The position numbers were made by a program, and so were the translations under genes. This document shows, in pieces, positions 39,108 to 48,604 of a stretch of 64,000 nt of DNA. The stretch covers positions 62,001-126,000 of the forward strand of contig NZ_JIAG01000007.1 of the NCBI RefSeq assembly GCF_000688395.1, in the 5' to 3' direction. Origin of the DNA: Haematomicrobium sanguinis DSM 21259 (lineage in GTDB: Bacteria > Actinomycetota > Actinomycetes > Actinomycetales > Micrococcaceae). Position 1 is the stretch's first letter. Every line of letters starts with the position of its first letter. The notes beneath the pieces are model-generated. The model was not told the DNA's origin and made no database searches. It saw only the letters and a list, made by a program, of their open reading frames with translations.

Positions 39108-40520
39108 TTGTCCGTGGATAAGACAACGACGTCGCCCGCGGCTGGAAAAACCCCAGCAACCGGTGCCCTCAAACACTCAATGAACACCCGCCAACTGGTC
39201 ATGATGAGCCTGGGCAGCGCCATCGGCACCGGCCTTTTCGTCGGCACCGGCGCCGGTGTCGCGGCGGCTGGCCCCGCCGTTCTGCTCTCCTTCCTCATCG
39301 CCGGAACCGTCGTCATCATTGTGATGTGGGCGCTCGGCGAAATGGCCGCCGCCAACCCCAATTCCGGCGCATTCTCGGTGTACGCGGAAAAGGCGATGGG
39401 CCCGGTCGCCGGAGCGACCCTCGGGTGGCTGTGGTGGATTCAGCTCGTCGTCGTGATCGCCGCGGAGGCGACAGCCAGCGCCGCGATCATTATCGGCCTG
39501 TGGGCGGACGGGCCGCCGCAATGGCTGCTCGCCTTTGTCTTCCTGGTCATCTTCACCGGCATTAACCTGCTTGGGGTCGGCAAATTCGGCGAGTTCGAAT
39601 TCTGGTTTGCCACCCTCAAGGTGCTTGCCATCATTGCGTTTTTGGTTGTGGGCATCATGATGCTGGTCGGCATCCTCTCCCCCGGACACGAGGTCGGGTT
39701 CGCGATGATTGAGGCGAACGGCGGATTCCTACCCAACGGGCTCGGCGGCGTCGCGGCCGGGCTGCTCGTGGTGATCTTCGCCTTTGGCGGCACCGAAATC
39801 GTGACGATCGCGGCCGCCGAAACCGAGGACCCGAGCCGGAACGTCGCCCGCGCGGTGAAGGCCGTGCTCTGGCGCATCCTGGTGTTCTACATCGGTTCGG
39901 TCACCGTCATGATCTTGGTGTTGCCCTGGAATGACCCCAACATGGGCACGAGCCCCTTCGTCTCGGTCCTTTCGGCGGCGAACATCCCGGGTGCCGACGT
40001 CATCATGGCCATCATCATTGTGATTGCTTTGCTCTCCGCGCTCAGCGCCAACCTGTATGGCGCAAGCCGCATGGTGTTTTCCTTGAGCAACCGCCGTCTA
40101 GCGCCAAGGGTTCTCTCCACCACAACCAAGAACGGGGTACCCCGCGCGGCGGTCCTCGCCTCCGTCGCCTTCGGCTTCATCACGGTGGTGCTCAATTACC
40201 TCTACCCGGAAACGATTCTGAACGCGCTGCTGAACGTGGTGGGCGCAACCTGCCTCATGGTGTGGGGTTTCGCCCTGGTCTCACAGCTCATCTTGCGTCG
40301 CCGCGCGGAGCGGGAGGGCACCGCGCTACCGCTCACGATGCCCGGTTTCCCGTTCGTGACCGGATTCGGGCTCGTGTTACTGCTGGGCATCTTTGTCCTC
40401 GGCTTCTTGAACGAGGCAACCCGCTCGCAACTGCTCCAGGTGTTCGCCCTGGTGGCCGGGATCGCGATCGTTTTTGCCATTGTTTTTGCGGTGCGAAAGA
40501 ACGCCAGCAGCCGTGACTGA
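39108..40520 (+). CDS. amino-acid permease, APC superfamily (AAT family)
   Basis: 470 aa, 12 hydrophobic segments. The N-terminal MSLGSAIGTGLFVGTG is the Gly-rich substrate-binding helix break of the family, and FAFGGTEIVTIAAAETEDPSR is the TM6 and following loop. The start is TTG 39108 with AAGGAA about eight bases upstream. Proton-coupled amino-acid uptake is likely; which amino acid is unknown. It overlaps the hydrolase gene by 8 bp. Confidence 0.9.
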   Translation: MSVDKTTTSPAAGKTPATGALKHSMNTRQLVMMSLGSAIGTGLFVGTGAGVAAAGPAVLLSFLIAGTVVIIVMWALGEMAAANPNSGAFSVYAEKAMGPVAGATLGWLWWIQLVVVIAAEATASAAIIIGLWADGPPQWLLAFVFLVIFTGINLLGVGKFGEFEFWFATLKVLAIIAFLVVGIMMLVGILSPGHEVGFAMIEANGGFLPNGLGGVAAGLLVVIFAFGGTEIVTIAAAETEDPSRNVARAVKAVLWRILVFYIGSVTVMILVLPWNDPNMGTSPFVSVLSAANIPGADVIMAIIIVIALLSALSANLYGASRMVFSLSNRRLAPRVLSTTTKNGVPRAAVLASVAFGFITVVLNYLYPETILNALLNVVGATCLMVWGFALVSQLILRRRAEREGTALPLTMPGFPFVTGFGLVLLLGIFVLGFLNEATRSQLLQVFALVAGIAIVFAIVFAVRKNASSRD

Positions 40521-41226
40521 TCTGCATGTGGAACTGGCCGGCCCCCACGGCGCTCAGGCTGCGGGCCGGCCGGTTCTCTTCATCCACGGTTTTGCCTCGC
40601 GTAGCGACCTGAATTGGAAACAGAGCGGCTGGGTCTCCTTCTTCACCCGTGCCTCTCGCCCGGTGATCCTGGTGGATCTGCCCGGCCACGGCCAGAGCAC
40701 GAGCCTCGTCCCGGCACCCGGTTCCGCAACAGATCCGTATCTGCCCCGCAATATTGTGCGCGCGCTTGACCTGGCGGCGCGCACCGCCGGAATTACCGCC
40801 GAGAACCAGATGGACGTGATCGGCTATTCGCTGGGCGCCCGGCTCGCCTGGGACCTCCTGGTCGCCCAGCCGGAACTGGTGCACCGCGCGGTCCTCGGCG
40901 GGGCCCCAACCAGGGACCACCTTGCCGAATCAGAGCTCGCCGCCATACTGAACTCCCCGTTCAACGCCGACGCCAACAGGGAACGCATGCTCGCCCTGGC
41001 CGCCGCCGCGTCCCGAGAGCCGTTCCACCCCTTTGATCCGGCCACGCCCAAACCCGAGCAGCCGATTGCCTTCATTTCCGGCGCCGACGATGCGCTCTCC
41101 GAGCCGGGCAGGCTAGCCGCGCTCGCCCCGCAGTTCGAGTATTCGCTCATCGAGGGCCGCGACCACGTCAGCGTGCTCACCTCGCGGCTCTTCAAGGAGC
41201 AATCGCTCGCGTTCTTGGATCGCTAA
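40513..41226 (+). CDS. alpha/beta hydrolase
   Basis: 237 aa. Oxyanion-side motif LFIHGFASRS, nucleophile elbow GYSLGARL, acid loop ISGADDALSEPGRLA and catalytic His in EGRDHVS. I start at GTG 40513, which overlaps the permease stop by 8 bp; a TTG 13 codons earlier is also possible. Substrate unknown. Its stop overlaps the convergent moeA stop by 4 bp. Confidence 0.85.
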   Translation: MTDLHVELAGPHGAQAAGRPVLFIHGFASRSDLNWKQSGWVSFFTRASRPVILVDLPGHGQSTSLVPAPGSATDPYLPRNIVRALDLAARTAGITAENQMDVIGYSLGARLAWDLLVAQPELVHRAVLGGAPTRDHLAESELAAILNSPFNADANRERMLALAAAASREPFHPFDPATPKPEQPIAFISGADDALSEPGRLAALAPQFEYSLIEGRDHVSVLTSRLFKEQSLAFLDR

Positions 41227-42461
41227 AGCTCCCACACTTCCACCAGATCGCCCGCGTCCAGGTGGTCCACCTCCTGGGGAATGTGCACCAGGAGCGAGGC
41301 TCGCGAATAGGCGTGCAAGAGGTGCGAACTCGCGCCCCCCACCATGCGCACGTGCGAGTACTCGTCAAACTCGCCGCGCCGCACCTGGTGTTTCCCCGGG
41401 ACCGAATCGAGTCCCTCGGCAAGGCGCACCTGGCGGCTCACCCGCCACGGCGAACGTCCCGCCCACTCGCGCAGCACCGGCCGCACAAACATTTCAAAGG
41501 AGATGAGCGCACTCACCGGGTTCCCCGGAAAGGCGACGAGCGGCACGCTGCGCGAACCCGCCTGCACCATCCCGTGCCCCTGCGGCCCCCCGGGCTGCAT
41601 TCCGATGTGCTCAAACGCGGCCTCACCTAAGGTTTGGCGCACCACTTCAAAGGCACCCGCGCTAATCCCGCCCGCGCTCAACACAAGATCGATCCCGGTT
41701 TGCGAGCCCAACGCCGCGCGCAGCGCCTCGGGATCATCGGCCACCCGAACCGCTCTGGCCTCGGCCCCGCACTCGCGCACCGCCGCGAGCAACATTGCGG
41801 TATTGGCATCAAAAATCTGTCCGGGCTCTAACTCGCCGCCGGTCTCGCCCGCCAGTTCGCTGCCGGTGGCAACCACTAAGACCGAAGCACGACGGCGTAC
41901 CGGCACCTCGAGCACGCCGCTCGCCGCGAGCGCACCCAACCTGGGCGGGGTGAGTAGGGTGCCAGCCTCGATGAGCACCTCGCCTTGGGCGATGTCGCTG
42001 CCCGCCTTGCGCACAAAGGTACCGGGGGCGCTCGGTGCGCTAAAGCGCACGAGGTGAGCATCGCCGTCGTTCATCTCCTCGCTGTGAAAGCGGGGCGGAT
42101 CCGCGCGTTCAATCGGGACGACGGTATCGGCGTCCGCCGGGAGCGGCGCGCCGGTCATAATGGGCGCGGCGAGCCCGGGCAAGAGTTCGGTCGGCGCCGA
42201 ACCGGCCGCGATCATGGGCGCCACGGGGAGTTCTACCGGGGAGTCGGTCGTGGCGGCGGCCAGGTCGGCCGAGTACACCGCGTACCCGTCCATTTGCGAG
42301 TTGGTGAAAATCGGCAGGTCCCGTTCGGCGATGAGGGTTTCGGCAATCACCCGGCCGACGACCTCCGGCGCATCGATCCGCACCGCCTCTGCCCCTAGGC
42401 CCTGTCCGACAGGCGCCAACAGTTCGGCGATGAGGTGTCGATATTCTGCAACGGTTTTCAT
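41223..42461 (-). CDS. moeA: molybdopterin molybdotransferase
   Basis: 412 aa from ATG 42461 (GGGAGA five bases upstream). Inserts molybdate into adenylylated molybdopterin. Visible: SQMDGYAVYSADLA, GAPLPADADTVVPIE, VVATGSELA, DANTAMLLAAVRECG, VLSAGGISAGAFEV and FPGNPVSALISFEMFV. It is separated from moaA/modABC by the siderophore operon, with only 71 bp between it and that operon, so some read-through from the iron promoter is possible. Confidence 0.95.
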   Translation of the reverse strand: MKTVAEYRHLIAELLAPVGQGLGAEAVRIDAPEVVGRVIAETLIAERDLPIFTNSQMDGYAVYSADLAAATTDSPVELPVAPMIAAGSAPTELLPGLAAPIMTGAPLPADADTVVPIERADPPRFHSEEMNDGDAHLVRFSAPSAPGTFVRKAGSDIAQGEVLIEAGTLLTPPRLGALAASGVLEVPVRRRASVLVVATGSELAGETGGELEPGQIFDANTAMLLAAVRECGAEARAVRVADDPEALRAALGSQTGIDLVLSAGGISAGAFEVVRQTLGEAAFEHIGMQPGGPQGHGMVQAGSRSVPLVAFPGNPVSALISFEMFVRPVLREWAGRSPWRVSRQVRLAEGLDSVPGKHQVRRGEFDEYSHVRMVGGASSHLLHAYSRASLLVHIPQEVDHLDAGDLVEVWEL

Positions 42462-42532
42462 GTGCTCTCCCGGCCTCGATGCTCCCAAGAACACTTTAAG
42501 TCGATCAAGCGTGCCAGTGGAGGCGGCGCGCC

Positions 42533-43291
42533 CTAACGGTAGTAGACGGCCAGCGGGCCATGCGGGCCCGGGAGCACGGTGACCGGGGTGTGGAAGATCT
42601 CGCTCAAGATGTCCTCGCGCATGAGTTCGCCGGGGCTGCCCTCGTGTACGACCTTCCCTTCGCCGAGCGCGACAATGTGGTCGGCGTAGGCGGAGGCGAA
42701 GTTGATGTCATGCAGGACGATCACGAAGGTTTTGCCGAGGGTGTCGCAGGCGTGGCGCAGCCGTTGCATCATTTGCACGCTGTGTTGCATGTCGAGATTG
42801 TTTAGCGGCTCGTCCAGGAGCACGTAGTCGGTGTCTTGGGCGAGCACCATCGCCACGTAGGCGCGTTGGCGTTGGCCGCCGGAGAGTTGGTCGACGAATC
42901 GATCTTGAAGCGCGGTCAAATCCAGTAGCTCGAGTGCACTGTCGATGTGTTGGTGGTCGGTGGGCTTCAGGCGTCCCTGGGAGTGCGGGAAGCGGCCGAA
43001 GCCGACGAGTTCGCGGACGCTCAGGCGGGTCACAAAGTGGTTCTCTTGGCGCAGGATGGAGAGCACTGTGGCCATCTTTTTGGATGGCGTGTCACTCACG
43101 TCGTGGCCGCCGACGCTCACGGTACCCGAGTCTTGGGCGAGCAGGCGCCCGGCAATGGTGAGCATGGTGGATTTTCCGGCACCGTTGGGACCGACCAGCG
43201 CGGTAATGCCGCCGGAGGGGATGCGCAGGTTGACCGGTCCGAGGACCGTGGTCTTCTGGTAGTCCTTGGTGACCTCCCGTACCTCAATCAT
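42533..43291 (-). CDS. iron-siderophore ABC transporter ATP-binding protein
   Basis: 252 aa. Walker A GPNGAGKST, Q-loop around ILRQENH, signature LSGGQRQRAYVAMVLAQ, Walker B YVLLDEPLNNLD and switch His in VLHDINFA. It matches the FecE/FepC/YclP group. It overlaps the permease gene by 4 bp and is the last gene of the operon. Confidence 0.92.
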   Translation of the reverse strand: MIEVREVTKDYQKTTVLGPVNLRIPSGGITALVGPNGAGKSTMLTIAGRLLAQDSGTVSVGGHDVSDTPSKKMATVLSILRQENHFVTRLSVRELVGFGRFPHSQGRLKPTDHQHIDSALELLDLTALQDRFVDQLSGGQRQRAYVAMVLAQDTDYVLLDEPLNNLDMQHSVQMMQRLRHACDTLGKTFVIVLHDINFASAYADHIVALGEGKVVHEGSPGELMREDILSEIFHTPVTVLPGPHGPLAVYYR

Positions 43292-44331
43292 TGTTTGGCC
43301 TTTCGTAGCACGTAGAACAGGAAGAAACCGCCGCCGATGAGCTCGATGATGATGGTGACGGCGCCTTCGGCATAGAAGATATTGCGCATCACAAAGTACG
43401 CGCCGAGCAGCATCACGAAAGCTAGGAGGAACGCGACCGGCAGGATGCGCCGGTGTTGATGGGAGCCGGTCACTTGGTAGGCCAGGGTTGCCACCAGGAA
43501 TCCGAGGAAGGTCATTGGGCCAACCAGGCTGGTGGTGACGGACATGAGCACCGAGACGGCGAGGAGTGCCAGGATGGTTTGGCGCCGGTGATTGAGCCCC
43601 AAATTGATGGCGGCGTCCCGGCCAAGGGCCATGACGTCATAGCGGGGAGATTGCGTCCAGAGGTAGGCGCCCACGAGCACGCAGACGCCGATGGCGATGG
43701 GTAGGTAGGCGGCATTTGAATTGGAGATGCTGCCAAAGAGCCGGGCGGAGAGAATGTCGAATTCGCTGGGGGTCAGGAGCCGCTGCATAAACGTGGAGAG
43801 CGAGGCGAGACCGCCGCCGATGATGATACCGACCAGCAGCATGATGTGCATATTGGCGAACTTTCCGGACAGCAGCCACCCGTAAAGCAGCGCCGCAAAA
43901 CCGACCATGAGGAGCGACTGGATCGCGATTTGCGGGACCTTGCCCATGGAGGCGAGGGCGCTCGCGCCCAGGAAAAATACGGTCGCGGTCTGGAAGGTCA
44001 CGTACAGCGCCTCAAACCCCATGATGGATGGGGTGATGATGCGGTTGTTCGCGATGGTTTGGAACACGACGGTGGAGAGCGAATGGCACAGGGCCACCAC
44101 AGCGATCGTGACCAACACCTCCACCCGCATGCCGGCAATGAGGTAGAAGCCGCGGGAGCCCACCGGCGCCGGGTTACCCCAGGCGAGGTGCGCAATGATG
44201 AGCGCGACGGCCAGTGCTCCGAGGAGGCCTAGCAATATCGGGTAGCGCTTGGCCGAATGGGTGGGTTGCTCGGCTGTGGCCGGGGTGGATATCGATTCCC
44301 GGCGCCGCTGATGTCGGGTCAGGAGCGACAT
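43288..44331 (-). CDS. iron-siderophore ABC transporter permease 2 (FecCD family)
   Basis: 347 aa, about nine or ten TM helices after a charged 30-residue N-terminus. The FecCD coupling region AAINLGLNHRR and the following VTTSLVGPMTFLGFLVATLA are visible. It starts directly after the stop of permease 1; the two form the membrane channel. Confidence 0.92.
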   Translation of the reverse strand: MSLLTRHQRRRESISTPATAEQPTHSAKRYPILLGLLGALAVALIIAHLAWGNPAPVGSRGFYLIAGMRVEVLVTIAVVALCHSLSTVVFQTIANNRIITPSIMGFEALYVTFQTATVFFLGASALASMGKVPQIAIQSLLMVGFAALLYGWLLSGKFANMHIMLLVGIIIGGGLASLSTFMQRLLTPSEFDILSARLFGSISNSNAAYLPIAIGVCVLVGAYLWTQSPRYDVMALGRDAAINLGLNHRRQTILALLAVSVLMSVTTSLVGPMTFLGFLVATLAYQVTGSHQHRRILPVAFLLAFVMLLGAYFVMRNIFYAEGAVTIIIELIGGGFFLFYVLRKAKQ

Positions 44332-45345
44332 TTAGATCACCCTCCGCTGGCGCACCAGGATGAGGACAAAGACGATTGCGCCAACCACACCCAAAATCAG
44401 CGAGACGGGCACCTCAAACGGCGCCCTGATGGTGCGGCCGATAATGTCGCACACGGTGAGCGTCGCCACGCCGCCGAGCGCCACCCAGGGCAGGTTTGCC
44501 CGCATATTGTCGCCGCGGATCATCGAGACGACGTTGGGAACAATGAGCCCTAGGAACGGGATGGCGCCGACCACGACGGTCGTCACACCTACCGCGAGGG
44601 CGACCATCGAGGTGCCGATCAGCAGCACCGCGTGGTAATTGACGCCGGCGTTGGTGGCGATATCTTTGCCGAGTCCGGCGAGGGTGAACCGGTCGGCAAC
44701 CACGAAAATGCCGACGGTGACAATGAGGACGAGCCAGAGCACTTCGTATTGGCCGCGCAACACCGAGGTGAAACTTCCGGCGAACCAGATACCGATGACC
44801 TGAAGAAGATCGGTACCGAGGGCGATCAAGGTGGAGATCGCGCCGACGACGGCGCCAAGCATGATGCCCACGATTGGGACCATGAGCGAGGAGCGCAGAG
44901 AAATACGCTGCAACATGGCAAAGAATACGCAGGTGCCGATAAATGCGGCGGCGGTCGCGGCAAGCATCGTGACAATGAGCGGCGCACCCGGGGCGAGGAT
45001 GAGCATGAGGAGAACCCCGAGCCCGGCCCATTCGGTGGTGCCCGCCGTGGAGGGCTCGACAAAACGGTTCTGGGTCAGCAACTGCATCACCAGGCCGCAC
45101 ATGGCCAGAGTCGCGCCGGTGAGGACCAACCCGATGGCCCGTGGCACGCGGGTAATGAAGAACATGTCGGCATTGGCGCCCTCGGCACCGAAGTCATAGG
45201 CGCCGACAAAGAGCGAAGCGACCACGAGCCCGGCGGTGGCAAGCGTACCGAGCAGGAGCGGCCAATGGCGGGTACGGCTCATCCGGCCTCGCCCCGGCCC
45301 AGTGGGCGGTGGCGCGGCCGGATGAGCTTCAGCCTTTTTCAGCAC
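44332..45345 (-). CDS. iron-siderophore ABC transporter permease 1 (FecCD family)
   Basis: 337 aa with FecCD helices and the coupling region GKDIATNAGVNY before VALAVGVTTVVVGAIPFLGL. GTG 45345 lies 3 bp past the binding-protein stop. An ATG at residue 22 (45282) with GAGG just upstream is an alternative start that would still leave all helices intact. Confidence 0.9.
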   Translation of the reverse strand: MLKKAEAHPAAPPPTGPGRGRMSRTRHWPLLLGTLATAGLVVASLFVGAYDFGAEGANADMFFITRVPRAIGLVLTGATLAMCGLVMQLLTQNRFVEPSTAGTTEWAGLGVLLMLILAPGAPLIVTMLAATAAAFIGTCVFFAMLQRISLRSSLMVPIVGIMLGAVVGAISTLIALGTDLLQVIGIWFAGSFTSVLRGQYEVLWLVLIVTVGIFVVADRFTLAGLGKDIATNAGVNYHAVLLIGTSMVALAVGVTTVVVGAIPFLGLIVPNVVSMIRGDNMRANLPWVALGGVATLTVCDIIGRTIRAPFEVPVSLILGVVGAIVFVLILVRQRRVI

Positions 45346-45348
45346 CGT

Positions 45349-46329
45349 TTATGCGGCGTTGCTGAACGCCGAAGCGATGTCCTGATACAGCCCGGTGTAG
45401 GCCTGGATGTCTTCGGTCAGGTAGAACTGCGGATCCAGGTAAATAATCTGGTTGTTCTTAATGGCCGGAACGTCCTTGAGCGCTTCCGAGGTCGTCAGGA
45501 GTTCCTTGGCGCCGGCAGAGTTTTCACCGAGGGCGGCGGCGCGGTCCAGCACAATGAGCCAGTCCGGGTTCGCGTTAGCAATGGCTTCGACGCTGATGTC
45601 GTCGCCGTGGCTGGAGTCTTGGGCGGTCTGTTCGAGAGCGGGCTTGAGGCCGAGGGCATCGAACACCGGGCCGACGGAGCGACCGCTGCTCGGGGCGGCG
45701 TAAGAAATGTCGCCCCCGCTGGTGATGAGACCCATGACGGTGTCGGTGCCGTTGTAGGCGTCCTTTGCCTTGGCAACCGCGTCATCGTAGGAGGCGTTCA
45801 GTTCGGTGGCGGCATCCTGCTTGCCGAAAATGTCGCCGAGCGCGGAGATTTGGCGCTTCAGTTCGGAACCGAGGTCCTTGCCGTCGCGCGGCGCGAAGTC
45901 CACAATGGCCGCGTCCGGGGCGAGTTCCTTGATCTTCTCGGCTTGCGATTCGAAACGGTAGCCGTTCAAGATCAGGTCGGGTTCTGCCGCGACAAGCGCT
46001 TCGAGGTCGGGCGAACGGTGGTTACCGAGGTCCACGACGTTCTGATCGCTGACATAGTTGAGATCTTTGGGCATGATCTTCTTCGGGGCGGCCACCAGTG
46101 GCACGTCCCAGGCTTCGAGCGTGCGGAAGATGTGGTTGTCGGTCGCGATGACCTTCTGCGGATCGGCAGGAATCTGCTGGGTGCCGGCGTTGTCGGTGAT
46201 GCTCACCGTTTTGGCGCTCTCTCCCGTGCTGCCGGCCTCTGCAGAGTTGGTGGCGCCGCAACCGGCCAGCGCGAGCGCGGCGACGGCGAGGCCTGCGGCC
46301 AGTGCGTGTCGGCGTTTCAGATTCCCCAT
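45349..46329 (-). CDS. iron-siderophore binding lipoprotein
   Basis: 326 aa. Lipoprotein signal (KRRHALAAGLAVAALALAGC) followed by the class III binding-protein fold: IPADPQKVIATDNHIFRTLE, LEALVAAEPDLIL, and the C-terminal PAIKNNQIIYLDPQFYL. The CeuA/FatB/YclQ group, which often binds catecholate siderophores, is the best fit. AAGGAGA precedes the ATG. First gene of the iron operon, directly under a DtxR box. No siderophore synthesis genes are in the window. Confidence 0.9.
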   Translation of the reverse strand: MGNLKRRHALAAGLAVAALALAGCGATNSAEAGSTGESAKTVSITDNAGTQQIPADPQKVIATDNHIFRTLEAWDVPLVAAPKKIMPKDLNYVSDQNVVDLGNHRSPDLEALVAAEPDLILNGYRFESQAEKIKELAPDAAIVDFAPRDGKDLGSELKRQISALGDIFGKQDAATELNASYDDAVAKAKDAYNGTDTVMGLITSGGDISYAAPSSGRSVGPVFDALGLKPALEQTAQDSSHGDDISVEAIANANPDWLIVLDRAAALGENSAGAKELLTTSEALKDVPAIKNNQIIYLDPQFYLTEDIQAYTGLYQDIASAFSNAA

Positions 46330-46348
46330 GAGCGATGTCTCCTTTTTC

Positions 46349-46367
46349 TTAGGTAATGCTTACCTAA
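46349..46367. promoter_or_regulatory. DtxR/IdeR iron box
   Basis: TTAGGTAATGCTTACCTAA, a perfect 19-bp palindrome (8-bp arms, 3-bp centre) close to the DtxR/IdeR consensus, ending 19 bp upstream of the binding-protein start. Fe2+-loaded repressor would shut the operon. Confidence 0.88.
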
Positions 46368-46432
46368 GATCATCACACCGTTGCTGATTTTTCTAGCCAA
46401 GTAGTGCGGATATGGGATTTCTCACACCGGAT

Positions 46433-47497
46433 CTAGCCGCCGATAAAGGACATTTCCACCTTGTTGCCGCGAGCGCGCCGCCCATCTGTGTCCTCACCGC
46501 GGTGTAGCGAGTAGGCGTCGGCGCGCACTCCCCAGATTCCGGCGAGCGCTTCTTGAAGCTGTTCATCGGTGTATCCGGAACGCAAAAGCGAACGCAGGTC
46601 AGTGCCTTGGGTGGCGAACAGGCACGTGAAAAGCTGGCCGTCGGTCGATATCCGCGCGCGCGAGCAGGTGGAGCAAAAGGCGCCGGTCACACTGGAGATG
46701 AACCCGATTTCGTTGCTGCCATCGGCATATCCCCAGCGGGTCGAGGTGGAATCGGGCGACTCCGGTTCGAGAGCCATCAGTCCAAAGCGCGCGTCCAAGA
46801 GTTCCACGATTTCCCGAGTGGGCACCACGTCGGTGCGGTCCCACCCGTTCGTTTCGCCCACGTCCATGAACTCGATGAAACGCAACACGTGTCCGCGATC
46901 CTTGAAGTACTCGGCCATCGGCACAATTTGATCGAGGTTTCGCGAGCGTTGCACCACCATATTGATCTTGACCGGGCCGAGTCCGGCGTCCTCGGCGGCG
47001 GCGATCCCGGCCAAGACCCGGTCCACGCCGAAGTTGACGTCATTCATGTCCCGGAACACCGCGTCATCGAGAGCGTCCATGGACACGGTGACACGGTTGA
47101 GCCCGGCGGCCTTGAGCGCTGCGGCCTTGACCTTGAGCGCCGAACCGTTGGTGGTCAGAGCAATATCGAGCGGAACCCCGGCATCATGCCCTACCGCGGC
47201 AATGCGCGCCACGAGATCCTCAATGCCTTTGCGTAGTAGCGGTTCCCCGCCGGTCAGGCGCACCTTGCGCACACCCAGGTTCACACTGGCCCGCACGAGC
47301 CGTTCAATCTCGGTGAAGGTCAGCATCTCCGAGGTTTCCAAGAACGCATAGTCTCGCCCAAAGATCTCCTTGGGCATGCAGTACACGCACCGGAAGTTGC
47401 ATCGGTCGGTGACCGAAATGCGCAGGTCATGTAGCGGGCGGCCCCGCCGATCGGAGACCTCGCGGGAGGTGCCAAGCGGCAATGACACTTTTGCCAT
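46433..47497 (-). CDS. moaA: GTP 3',8-cyclase (molybdenum cofactor synthesis protein A)
   Basis: 354 aa radical-SAM enzyme. SAM-cluster cysteines CNFRCVYC, a GGEPLLRKG SAM-binding block, C-terminal cluster CSTCSRARIS ... FTCLF, and the catalytic Gly-Gly end (FIGG-stop). GGGGAGGA lies five bases before the ATG. It follows modC by 15 bp, so modABC-moaA is one transcription unit. moaBCDE are not in the window. Confidence 0.96.
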   Translation of the reverse strand: MAKVSLPLGTSREVSDRRGRPLHDLRISVTDRCNFRCVYCMPKEIFGRDYAFLETSEMLTFTEIERLVRASVNLGVRKVRLTGGEPLLRKGIEDLVARIAAVGHDAGVPLDIALTTNGSALKVKAAALKAAGLNRVTVSMDALDDAVFRDMNDVNFGVDRVLAGIAAAEDAGLGPVKINMVVQRSRNLDQIVPMAEYFKDRGHVLRFIEFMDVGETNGWDRTDVVPTREIVELLDARFGLMALEPESPDSTSTRWGYADGSNEIGFISSVTGAFCSTCSRARISTDGQLFTCLFATQGTDLRSLLRSGYTDEQLQEALAGIWGVRADAYSLHRGEDTDGRRARGNKVEMSFIGG

Positions 47498-47512
47498 GTG
47501 TTCCTCCCCTGC

Positions 47513-48604
47513 TTAGCTGACGGGCGAGACCCGTGCGGCGCCCTCGCGAATGCGGACCTGGCAGTCCAGGCCTTCTCTCAAGCTTAAGCGCAGCGCGGCC
47601 TCGGCGCCGACCTCGACTTGCAGGCTTTCGCTACCCGCAAAGCGCACCCGCACCCCGTCGCCGGTCGGCTCCAGCGTCGCGACTCGGTGGGTGAGCCCGG
47701 CATTCGGTCCAGCTTGCGGGTGCAAGAGGTCCGCGTCGCGCGGTGCGAAGACCAGCCGTACCTGCGTTCCCGGAGCTAATCCGCGAGCATCCCGGGGGTG
47801 CAACAGGACGCCTGCCACCGAAGCTTCGACGCCGGGCCAACCGTCACCGGCTAGCGGCCCTTGAACCAGGCACGTACCGGTGAGCGCGGCGGCGAGTGCA
47901 TTGCGCGGGTGTTCTAGCACTCGCGCCGTCGGCCCCTCATCCACGACGCGCCCCTCGTGGAGCACCAGGCACCGATCGGCGAGCGCAATCGCGTCCAACA
48001 CATTGTGCGTCACCATCATCGCCGTTATCCCCTGCTCGCGTAGCGTATCGGCAACGAGCGTGCGCATATGGCTCGCCGCCTGCACATCCATGGAGGCAAA
48101 CGGTTCATCCAGGAGCAGCAGTTGCGGCCGCGCCGCCAGCGCCCGCGCGAGCGCCACACGTTGTTGTTGCCCGCCGGAGAGTTGGTGCGGTTTGCGCCTT
48201 TCCACGCTGTGAAGCCCGACGGCGGTCAGTAACCTAGTTGCCTCATCGGCGGCTTGGGCGCGGGGCACGTGATGCGCGCGCGGCCCGAAGGCCACATTGT
48301 TGAGCGCGCTCAAGTGCGGGAAGAGGAGCGGGTCCTGGCCGAGGAACCCAACGCGGCGCCGTGCGGTGGGCACATTGCGCACCGGCCGCTCCCCCGCATG
48401 CCGTTCGAATACCGGTGTGCCGGCGACGAGGATTCGGCCACGCTCGGGGGTGAGCAGTCCTGCGATGGCCGAGAGCAGCGTCGACTTTCCGGCCCCATTG
48501 GCACCGAGAATCGCCAGCCGGTTACCTGCCTCAAGGGTGAGAGCAGCGGCGAGGTCGAAGTCGCCGCGGCGCACCGCCACATCGACAATGGTTGTTTCGC
48601 TCAT
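47513..48604 (-). CDS. modC: molybdate ABC transporter ATP-binding protein
   Basis: 363 aa. ATPase domain (1-230): GANGAGKSTLL, LSGGQQQRVALARALA, LLLDEPFASMDV, VTHNVLDA. The C-terminal ~130 residues form a TOBE/MOP-like domain with two repeated beta units. It overlaps modB by 4 bp. Confidence 0.92.
   Translation of the reverse strand: MSETTIVDVAVRRGDFDLAAALTLEAGNRLAILGANGAGKSTLLSAIAGLLTPERGRILVAGTPVFERHAGERPVRNVPTARRRVGFLGQDPLLFPHLSALNNVAFGPRAHHVPRAQAADEATRLLTAVGLHSVERRKPHQLSGGQQQRVALARALAARPQLLLLDEPFASMDVQAASHMRTLVADTLREQGITAMMVTHNVLDAIALADRCLVLHEGRVVDEGPTARVLEHPRNALAAALTGTCLVQGPLAGDGWPGVEASVAGVLLHPRDARGLAPGTQVRLVFAPRDADLLHPQAGPNAGLTHRVATLEPTGDGVRVRFAGSESLQVEVGAEAALRLSLREGLDCQVRIREGAARVSPVS

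Noticed and set aside
44632-46356. Open frame antisense to the FecCD permease and siderophore-binding genes
   Set aside because: It crosses two well-supported genes and their boundary, and has no recognisable domain or start signal.
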